NCBI GenBank assembly: GCA_934871445.1
Contig: CAKXBD010000031.1
Span: 1 to 6,897 of the forward strand
Direction of reading: 5' to 3'
From: an uncultured bacterium
GTDB lineage: Bacteria > Bacillota > Clostridia > Christensenellales > Borkfalkiaceae
Length of the DNA: 6,897 nt
The notes under the pieces were generated by a model that saw only the letters and a program-made list of their open reading frames with translations, was not told the origin of the DNA and searched no databases. Below, in pieces: positions 1 to 5,077 of this stretch (the stretch's first letter is position 1; each line of letters opens with the position of its first letter). A program made the position numbers and the translations under genes.

Positions 1-51
1 ATAATCTACGCTGTCTTTTCGCTGAAAATAGAAAGTAACATTTGCATTCAT
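1..51 (-). CDS. Possible start of a divergent gene (partial, leaves window at left edge)
   Basis: On the complementary strand an ATG at 51-49 opens a frame that stays open to the window edge and reads MNANVTFYFQRKDSVDY. A weak Shine-Dalgarno-like stretch (AAGAGTGA on that strand) lies about 9 nt upstream, and a TATAAT box in the same orientation lies at 160-155. Only 17 codons are visible and no family can be recognised. A divergent transcriptional regulator next to a sugar-type transporter operon would be a common arrangement, and the repeats at 196-227 would suit one, but that is inference. Against it, the hairpin at 105-134 looks like a + strand terminator, which would mean that a + strand gene ends to the left instead. 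The frame may be chance. Confidence 0.22.
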   Translation of the reverse strand, partial: MNANVTFYFQRKDSVDY

Positions 52-104
52 AATAAAAATCACTCTTCATTTATTTTTATTGTGGACTTTTCCTCTGAAA
101 TAAT

Positions 105-134
105 AATCGAGAAGAGAGGCTTTTCTCGATTTTT
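105..134 (+). terminator. Intrinsic terminator-like hairpin, + orientation
   Basis: Positions 105-116 pair with 120-131 (12 pairs, one G-U) around a 3-nt loop, and the 3' side runs into TTTTT at 130-134 followed by GTTT. In + orientation this is a good Rho-independent terminator and would end a transcript entering from the left of the window, insulating the operon that follows. On the other strand the hairpin is followed by the less U-rich ATTATTT, so it could act weakly in both directions. If a divergent gene starts at 51, the same hairpin would lie in its leader. Confidence 0.6.
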
Positions 135-154
135 GTTTGCCTGAGGATAGCACT

Positions 155-160
155 ATTATA
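155..160 (-). promoter_or_regulatory. Possible divergent -10 box
   Basis: The complementary strand reads TATAAT here. A matching -35 box 17 bp upstream would fall at 178-183 and reads TTTTCT, a poor match to TTGACA. The region is very AT-rich, so a chance hexamer is possible. It gains some weight only from the possible divergent start codon at 51. Confidence 0.25.
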
Positions 161-195
161 CAATAAATTTTATCCAAAGAAAAGTTGAAAAATAG

Positions 196-227
196 TTATT
201 TAGCCAAAAAATGATATTATTTAGCCA
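196..227 (+). promoter_or_regulatory. Direct-repeat operator: two TTATTTAGCCA copies 21 bp apart
   Basis: The 11-mer TTATTTAGCCA occurs perfectly at 196-206 and 217-227. The start-to-start distance is 21 bp, two turns of B-DNA, so a protein would contact both copies on the same face. Same-orientation half-sites about 21 bp apart are known for AraC-family dimers (the araI1 and araI2 arrangement). The second copy ends one base before the -10 box at 229-234 and the pair spans the region where a -35 box should be, which lacks a consensus. Binding should therefore directly affect transcription of the operon, either blocking RNA polymerase or replacing the missing -35 contact. The regulator is not identified. 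Confidence 0.55.
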
Positions 228-228
228 T

Positions 229-234
229 TATAAT
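229..234 (+). promoter_or_regulatory. Operon promoter -10 box (TATAAT)
   Basis: This is a consensus -10 hexamer. The position 17 bp upstream (206-211) is a run of A with no -35 resemblance, so the promoter looks dependent on a regulator or intrinsically weak. Transcription would start near 240-242, leaving a leader of roughly 100 nt before the first large gene. It is the only consensus -10 hexamer I found on this strand between the terminator-like hairpin and the start codon at 345. Confidence 0.5.
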
Positions 235-259
235 ATAGAAAAAGCAGAGGCGGTGTGTT

Positions 260-331
260 ATGATTCATATAGAAATGAGGAAAATTTACAAGATAGGAAA
301 AAATAAAAGATTAAACGTTACGGTTAGATAA
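260..331 (+). CDS. Possible short basic leader peptide, 23 aa
   Basis: An ATG at 260 follows AGAGG (246-250) at 9-nt spacing and opens a 23-codon frame that begins MIHIEMRKIYK and ends LNVTVR. It has seven Lys/Arg and one acidic residue (Glu5), with no membrane segment. Its TAA (329-331) overlaps by one base the strong AAAGGAGG site (331-338) of the solute-binding protein gene. Ribosomes ending here would stop on top of the next ribosome binding site, an arrangement suited to translational coupling or leader control. An alternative start is ATG 275. In AT-rich DNA a frame of this length can arise by chance, so the case rests on the two ribosome binding sites and the stop position. Confidence 0.33.
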   Translation: MIHIEMRKIYKIGKNKRLNVTVR

Positions 332-344
332 AAGGAGGCGGAAA

Positions 345-1844
345 ATGAATTTGAGTGTGCGGAAGAAATTGAAAAGGGGCGGGATATTCGTTTTGTTGGC
401 AGCGATATTTTGCGCTTGTGCAATTCCGTTTTTTTTGGGAGCGGGCAGTTCGGGAAAAGTTCGGTTGATCGTAGATTTACACGGCTATACTCCTTCTACC
501 AGCCGTACTCCCACGGCGGAGGATCCGGAGGTATTCAATTCAACGTATTACATTGCGGAAGCGTTTATGAAGGAAAATCCCGATATTGAAATCGTTTGGG
601 CGCGGACGAAGCCGGTCGGCGGTATGGATTCCGAAGTCGCGCAATGGTTTACGACCCAAATTGCCGGCGGAACGGTACCGGCCATCGCATTTAGTTGGGG
701 AACTCGGTACCAAGACAGAGATTGGTATCTTCCCTTGGACGAATATCTCGATAACGAGTGGGAATACGAAGGGGATTACGAAACTTGGCGAGATGTGTTC
801 CGCGATTATTTATGGGATTCTAACTCTGTTGTGAACGCGAGGGGAGAAGTGGTTGCGGTTCCTGTTACAGTCTATCCCGGCGCCTCTACGGGTTACTTTT
901 ATAACAAATCAGCTTTTGAAAAAGCAGGGGTGGAGGCGGTACCTACTACATGGAAGGAGTTCATCACTGCAACCGAAAAGTTGGAAGCTGCGGGATATAT
1001 AGGTGTAGCTCCTTGGCTGTATTTCGATACGACCACTACTTTTGACGCTTGGGTATTTCAATCGGTCATGTCTCCCGCGTATGCGGGAGCGCTAATGAAC
1101 CTTATAGATTACGATGGAGATGGTATAATGACCTCGGCGGAACAAGTGAGGGCTTGCCTTGAAGGAGTATTTTCCTGCAAGCAAGACTATACGAAGGACC
1201 TGTATACCAATCTCAAATATTATTATACAAATATGTTGGAGACAGGTTGGGCGTCTATCGATTATAATGCGCAATGGTTGAACGGGACTGTAGGAATTCG
1301 CGAAGAAGGGCTTTGGGCGATTCCCGATGAAAATTCCAATGTCGTGAGAAATTTTGAATACGGTGTATTTGTCGCACCGCCTGTTTCAACGGATTCCAGT
1401 CCGTATGTAAATGAGGTGGAATATTCCGACGGTCCTTATCAACCGGGCCCCGACCTCAGCTTGAATATTATGAAAGCTGCAGTGGAGGGAAAACCGGAGG
1501 TGCTCGACGCAGCAGTGCGCTTCCTGAAATACCTAACCCGACCGGAAAACGTCTCTCTCATTTGTATTGAAAACGCAGGGGTGCTCGGCGCTGTGAAAGG
1601 AACGGGACACTCTAATTTGATAGATGAGTTTATCCATCAGAAATTTCCTATACTTCCTAATGCGTCCTGGCCCGCCGGCTTTACTGATGAGTATGGTGAC
1701 CAGCTCAATCGCCGTTTTGAACAATGGGTCAATGGCCGTTTGACAGATGAGACTTTTTATGCCGCCGTCGATGAAATTCAGAGAAATGGGGCGCTTGACT
1801 TTGCTCGAAATATGGGATTGAATATGACAGATTGGGGGATATAA
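345..1844 (+). CDS. ABC transporter extracellular solute-binding protein, family 1 (CUT1 type), membrane-tethered
   Basis: This is the binding component of a carbohydrate-type ABC importer, 499 aa and longer than the usual 420-450. AAAGGAGG (331-338) lies 6 nt before the ATG. The N-terminus is basic (R6, K7, K8, K10, R11), followed by a hydrophobic stretch at about residues 13-33. C23 and C25 lie inside this stretch without a proper lipobox (FCAC at best), so it is probably an uncleaved anchor or is cut near L31-G32-A33, not a lipoprotein signal. Family traits are FMKENPDIEI (74-83), the AGG turn (107-109), VPVTVYPGASTGYFYNKSAFEKAGV (split at residues 172-185 and 186-196) with TTWKEF, and the C-terminal FLKYLTRPEN (393-402). 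A perfect EF-hand loop occupies residues 255-266. It is followed by the Ig-like gene and two permease genes, which form the rest of the importer. The ligand cannot be read from the sequence; the nucleoside hydrolase downstream hints at a nucleoside or related glycoside. Confidence 0.93.
   Translation: MNLSVRKKLKRGGIFVLLAAIFCACAIPFFLGAGSSGKVRLIVDLHGYTPSTSRTPTAEDPEVFNSTYYIAEAFMKENPDIEIVWARTKPVGGMDSEVAQWFTTQIAGGTVPAIAFSWGTRYQDRDWYLPLDEYLDNEWEYEGDYETWRDVFRDYLWDSNSVVNARGEVVAVPVTVYPGASTGYFYNKSAFEKAGVEAVPTTWKEFITATEKLEAAGYIGVAPWLYFDTTTTFDAWVFQSVMSPAYAGALMNLIDYDGDGIMTSAEQVRACLEGVFSCKQDYTKDLYTNLKYYYTNMLETGWASIDYNAQWLNGTVGIREEGLWAIPDENSNVVRNFEYGVFVAPPVSTDSSPYVNEVEYSDGPYQPGPDLSLNIMKAAVEGKPEVLDAAVRFLKYLTRPENVSLICIENAGVLGAVKGTGHSNLIDEFIHQKFPILPNASWPAGFTDEYGDQLNRRFEQWVNGRLTDETFYAAVDEIQRNGALDFARNMGLNMTDWGI
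1107..1142 (+). other. EF-hand-type calcium loop within the solute-binding protein
   Basis: Residues 255-266 read DYDGDGIMTSAE. Asp stands at loop positions 1, 3 and 5, Gly at 6, a hydrophobic residue at 8 and Glu at 12, which matches the canonical 12-residue EF-hand calcium loop. The following residues (QVRACLEGVF) look helical. A structural calcium loop is known in the periplasmic galactose-binding protein of enteric bacteria, so the placement in a binding protein has precedent, though in a different family. Confidence 0.7.
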
Positions 1845-1848
1845 GGCT

Positions 1849-2322
1849 ATGATGAAGAAAAAATATATCGTTATGGGCGTTATTGCAGTCTTTCTTCTGG
1901 GAGCCTATGTGATGGACGCAATTCGAGCAAATAGCTACGAATATGAACTCGTCGATACATCTGCCGAGACATTTATTGCCGACGGGCAATCTACTGTTCG
2001 GCTTACGGTAAAACTCAGTCGCGAAGGTCAGCCTGTCGAGGGGCATACAATTTATATCTACGCTTCTAACGGAACGTTGCCTGCTTCTCGCTGTGTAACC
2101 GATCAGGACGGACTGATTACTTTTCGTTATTATCCGTATGTCTATCTAAACGACGAAGTAACGCCGCTTGAAGATGTCACAATTTATTTACAGGACGAAT
2201 CTAATTCCTTTATTTTTATGAAGCCTGCAAAGTCACAGTTTACTTTTGGAGTGGAGAAACCGGAAACAGATAATGTTTGGAATGATTGGCAAGGTTTGGG
2301 AGATGTGAATGATGACAAATAA
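1849..2322 (+). CDS. Membrane-anchored protein with a single invasin/intimin-type Ig-like domain
   Basis: This is a 157-aa protein. Residues 3-5 are Lys, and about 6-24 form a hydrophobic signal anchor with no lipobox Cys and no clear AxA cleavage site. Residues about 32-136 match the pattern of the bacterial Ig-like domain group 1 (Big_1, as in invasin and intimin): FIADGQSTVRLTVKLSREGQPVEG, split at residues 42-53 and 54-65, then a Gly-x-Leu-Pro strand, TDQDGLITF (84-92) and YYPY. The tail 138-157 is acidic and Trp-containing. The start is ATG 1849 or ATG 1852; AAGG just upstream is a weak ribosome binding site, so translation may depend on the preceding gene, which ends 4 nt earlier. The 3' end overlaps the permease gene by 14 nt. 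It sits between binding protein and permease, outside the membrane, so an accessory role in docking the binding protein or in surface attachment is a reasonable inference. I recognise the domain but not a named family. Confidence 0.85.
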   Translation: MMKKKYIVMGVIAVFLLGAYVMDAIRANSYEYELVDTSAETFIADGQSTVRLTVKLSREGQPVEGHTIYIYASNGTLPASRCVTDQDGLITFRYYPYVYLNDEVTPLEDVTIYLQDESNSFIFMKPAKSQFTFGVEKPETDNVWNDWQGLGDVNDDK

Positions 2323-3235
2323 AAAGGATTTGTTTCGCCGTATGGCGAAAAATAAATGGGCATATATCTTTATTTTGCCGCTAATGGTCGGGGCCCTCGG
2401 ATTTTGTTATTATCCTGCCATCAGTGGAATTGTGACCTCATTGTTTCGTTGGGACGGTACAGGTGCAAGGGAATTTCTAGGTTTTGGCAATTATAAAGAG
2501 TTGTTCGCCGACGAAATCTTTCTCGATTCTATCGGTACGATGTTCATTTTGCTCATTCCGAGACTTCTTATCGGCGTCTTGATGCCGCTTCTGTTTGCGG
2601 AGCTCATTTTCAACACGCGCAGCCAAAAAATGCAAGCTGCCTATCGCGTAGCGGTGTTATTACCTATGGTTGCGCCGGGCGTTGTAGGAATGCTTATTTG
2701 GCAGAATATTTTTGAACCGTCCACCGGACTTTTTGCAAAATTGATTGAGGCAATAGGCATCGTACCGAAGGGAACGGTAGTGGACTTTCTGAACGATCCC
2801 GATTGGGTTATTCCAACCATTATTATTCTCGGTTTTCCTTGGGTGAACGGTACTAATATTCTCATTTATATTTCGGGAATGATGAATATTTCGGGCGAGG
2901 TCATCGAAGCGTCCGAATTGGACGGCTGTGGAACATGGCGCAGGATCTTTGCAATCGACCTTCCCCTGTTGCTTGGACAGATACGGTATTTTTTGGTGTT
3001 TGGCTTTATCGGGTTAATGCAAGACTATGGTATTCAGATGATTTTAACAAACGGCGGACCGGGTTATTCTACCTATGTTCCCGGATGGTACATGTATAGA
3101 TTGGCGTTCACGTCCGGAAGGTACGGCTACGCCTGTTCTATCGGGACAGTTCTGTTTATTGTCATTTTTGCGGTCACGCTTATTGCATTCAAACTTATGC
3201 ATTATGGGCCGTTTGCAAAAAAGACGGAGGAATGA
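2309..3235 (+). CDS. Carbohydrate ABC transporter permease, MalF/UgpA type (CUT1 subunit 1)
   Basis: This integral membrane subunit, 308 aa, forms half of the importer channel. About six membrane segments are visible, near residues 17-38, 75-98, 112-135, 168-192, 222-245 and 275-297. The cytoplasmic EAA loop that contacts the ATPase is clear: E200-A-S, then L204-D205-G206-C207 and IDLPLL at 216-221 with P219. Further family marks are the GLMQDYGIQMILTNGGPGYST region (split at 235-244 and 245-255) and AYRVAVLLPMVAPGVVG (110-126). The gene starts with ATGATG; GGGAGA at 2298-2303 lies 5 or 8 nt before the two ATGs, so the overlap with the Ig-like gene is 14 or 11 nt and translational coupling is likely. 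Its partner permease follows after 4 nt. No ABC ATPase gene is present nearby, as is common for CUT1 systems that share one MsmX-like ATPase. Confidence 0.95.
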   Translation: MMTNKKDLFRRMAKNKWAYIFILPLMVGALGFCYYPAISGIVTSLFRWDGTGAREFLGFGNYKELFADEIFLDSIGTMFILLIPRLLIGVLMPLLFAELIFNTRSQKMQAAYRVAVLLPMVAPGVVGMLIWQNIFEPSTGLFAKLIEAIGIVPKGTVVDFLNDPDWVIPTIIILGFPWVNGTNILIYISGMMNISGEVIEASELDGCGTWRRIFAIDLPLLLGQIRYFLVFGFIGLMQDYGIQMILTNGGPGYSTYVPGWYMYRLAFTSGRYGYACSIGTVLFIVIFAVTLIAFKLMHYGPFAKKTEE

Positions 3236-3239
3236 CGAT

Positions 3240-4112
3240 ATGGCGGCAGCATCAAAATTTTTTACAAGGACCTATTGGAAAAATAACGGCAAAAAAATAG
3301 TCGGGCAGACTTTTTTGCATCTCACGATGGCATTTCTACTGTTTTGTATGGTCTATCCGTTATTAATGTCCGTTTGGTGCTCTTTCAAGACGACGGTGGA
3401 ATATGATATCAGTAAATTTTATCCCACCTTGCCGCTTCGGCTCTCTAATCTTTCTGCGGCGTTTGGAAAAGTAGGACAATATTTATGGAATACCGTGGCG
3501 GTAGCGGGATTCGGAGTGCTCGGTTCATTGTTTATTTCTTCGCTGGCTTCCTATGCCTTTGCAAAAATGGATTTTCCGGGAAAGACTATCTTTTTTATGA
3601 TGGTTATCTGTCTGATGATGATTCCGGGCTGTCTCACGCTCGTGCCGCAATTCTTGCTGTATAAAAATCTTAATCTCAATAATAAATTGATTGCAATTTT
3701 ACTTCCACAGCTTACGGCCCAGCCGGTAGGACAAGTATTCTTATTGACGATGGTATTTAAGGCTCTTCCCAGAGATTTATTTAGTGCCGCAGAAATCGAC
3801 GGGGCAAGCGATTTTCAGGTGTATTTGAGTATCGCACTTCCCGTGAGTATTCCCATTTTGGTGACACAGGCGATTATGCAGATCAACGGACTTTGGAACG
3901 ATTATCTTTGGCCGATGACCGTTATCTCCACTGATTATGAACGATTGACGATTTCGGCGGGGCTCGTTATAGAGCTCAGAAATCAGTATTCACAGAATAT
4001 GCCCGTAACATACGCGGGGTACCTTATTGCGTCCCTGCCTTTACTCGTCATGTTTCTGTTCGGAAACAAATTCTATATTCAAGGCCTTGTTTCCTCGTCT
4101 ATAAAAATGTAA
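3240..4112 (+). CDS. Carbohydrate ABC transporter permease, MalG/UgpE type (CUT1 subunit 2)
   Basis: This is the second channel subunit, 290 aa from the chosen start. ATG 3240 is preferred because GGAGGA (3226-3231) lies 8 nt upstream, the protein then starts like other MalG-type permeases (short basic cytoplasmic tail, first helix at about 25-47), and an in-frame upstream start at 3075 would lie deep inside the preceding permease gene. The EAA loop is canonical: A183-A184-E185-I186-D187-G188-A189, then IALPVSIP with P201. Other family marks are SSLASYAFAKMDFPGK (100-115), the IPG at 128-130, the LWNDYLWP segment (218-225) and the terminal FYIQGLVSSSIKM (278-290), close to the usual MalG ending Q-G-x-x-x-G-x-x-K. 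It pairs with the upstream permease to form the heterodimer. Confidence 0.95.
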   Translation: MAAASKFFTRTYWKNNGKKIVGQTFLHLTMAFLLFCMVYPLLMSVWCSFKTTVEYDISKFYPTLPLRLSNLSAAFGKVGQYLWNTVAVAGFGVLGSLFISSLASYAFAKMDFPGKTIFFMMVICLMMIPGCLTLVPQFLLYKNLNLNNKLIAILLPQLTAQPVGQVFLLTMVFKALPRDLFSAAEIDGASDFQVYLSIALPVSIPILVTQAIMQINGLWNDYLWPMTVISTDYERLTISAGLVIELRNQYSQNMPVTYAGYLIASLPLLVMFLFGNKFYIQGLVSSSIKM

Positions 4113-4127
4113 AGTGAGTAAAAATAT

Positions 4128-5060
4128 ATGAAAATTTGGATAGATACGGATATTGGAGGCGATATCGACGATGCGCTGGCTCTCCTTTTAGCAATGGCAA
4201 GCGAAGAGGTTGAATTAGTCGGAGTAAGCACTGTATTTGAGAATACGGCGGCGCGAGCAAAAATAGCGAAGTCACTTTTGAATATGGGAGGCTTCACTCA
4301 TGTTCCCGTTTATGCGGGCGAAGGATACCCATTGGAAGCCAAATCCGTGTATGATAATCCCGTAAATGTTTCAAAACTGCCGAAAACCTACTCTGAGGTA
4401 TTATTCGGAAGGATGGAATACGATAAAAAAAATGCAGTAGAGGCGATGAAAACGGCATTTTTAGAAAGTGACGGAGAAATTATTCTCGTGGCGTTAGGCG
4501 CATTGACAAATATAGCGAAGCTAATAAAAAGGTATCCGGAGGCAGCGGAGAAGATTAAAGGCGTTTACATCATGGGTGGCGCCGCAGAAAGAAATTGGAA
4601 CGAATTCAATTTGACTTGTGACCCCGAAGCGGCAGATATCGTTTTTTCTTCACAACTGCCGAAAAAGATCGTAACATTAGACGTAACATTTCGTTGCCGT
4701 TTTTCGTCCGACCAAATACGCCGTATGGCGAACTGTCAGAGCAAAGCGGTAAAAACAGTAATGCAGATGAGTGCGCTTTGGGGAGAAGGAATGATTTTGC
4801 ATGATCCGCTTACCTTGGCGGTTGTTCTTTCAGATGAATTTGTACGTTTTGAAGAAGGGAATTTACTCGTTGAACTTTCAGGGGAATATTCCCGAGGAAA
4901 ATGCGTGAATTTTTCCGATTTTAATTGGCGAAGGAAGCCGCGGCCGGATATGTTGGTATCTGTCGACGTAGAGGAAAAAAAATTTCTCGATTTTTATATC
5001 GACAGGATTTGTAATATGGATCGTCTTTTGTGTGGGGAACTGCGCAAAATAAAAAAATAA
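4128..5060 (+). CDS. Inosine-uridine preferring nucleoside hydrolase family protein (variant motifs)
   Basis: This is a 310-aa cytosolic enzyme without signal peptide or membrane segment, the usual size for the family. Members hydrolyse the N-glycosidic bond of ribonucleosides, giving base and ribose, with a bound calcium ion. The N-terminal metal motif reads DTDIGGDIDDALAL (6-19), the longer form of the classical DxDPGxDD. LGALTNIA (123-130) supplies the middle Thr (T127), MGG is at 149-151, EFN at 159-161 is followed by DPEAA (165-169), and HDPL (225-228) supplies the catalytic His and a metal Asp. The end, FLDFYIDRI, is typical. The HGxxGL substrate loop of classical members is not visible between residues 66 and 100, so the leaving group or sugar may differ. 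The gene begins 15 nt after the permease with only a weak ribosome binding site (GTGAG, 4114-4118). Its context suggests it processes the imported compound. Confidence 0.9.
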   Translation: MKIWIDTDIGGDIDDALALLLAMASEEVELVGVSTVFENTAARAKIAKSLLNMGGFTHVPVYAGEGYPLEAKSVYDNPVNVSKLPKTYSEVLFGRMEYDKKNAVEAMKTAFLESDGEIILVALGALTNIAKLIKRYPEAAEKIKGVYIMGGAAERNWNEFNLTCDPEAADIVFSSQLPKKIVTLDVTFRCRFSSDQIRRMANCQSKAVKTVMQMSALWGEGMILHDPLTLAVVLSDEFVRFEEGNLLVELSGEYSRGKCVNFSDFNWRRKPRPDMLVSVDVEEKKFLDFYIDRICNMDRLLCGELRKIKK

Positions 5061-5077
5061 TTTTTGGAGGAAAATAT

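Noticed and set aside
1..144. Open + strand frame from the window edge to TGA at 142
   Set aside because: It would read through the terminator hairpin, has Ile/Phe/Asn-rich composition typical of AT-rich noncoding DNA, and no domain is recognisable. A + strand gene ending at TAA 36-38 in another frame is possible but has too few codons to call.
429..436. T8 tract in the signal region of the binding protein gene, and a T7 tract in that of the last gene, as phase-variation switches
   Set aside because: The Phe-Phe codons of hydrophobic signal segments give such runs naturally, and the tracts are short; nothing else supports slippage.
1729..2046. Antisense frame of 105 codons
   Set aside because: It overlaps the ends of two well-supported genes, has no ribosome binding site of note, and its product shows no domain.
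3075..3239. Upstream in-frame start for the second permease, adding 55 residues
   Set aside because: It lies inside the first permease gene, has no ribosome binding site, and the added residues do not resemble a permease N-terminus. ATG 3240 has GGAGGA at 8 nt.
5030..5077. Upstream in-frame start for the anchored surface protein
   Set aside because: It lies within the end of the hydrolase gene and would put 16 residues before a clear signal peptide; GGAGG at 5066-5070 fits ATG 5078.
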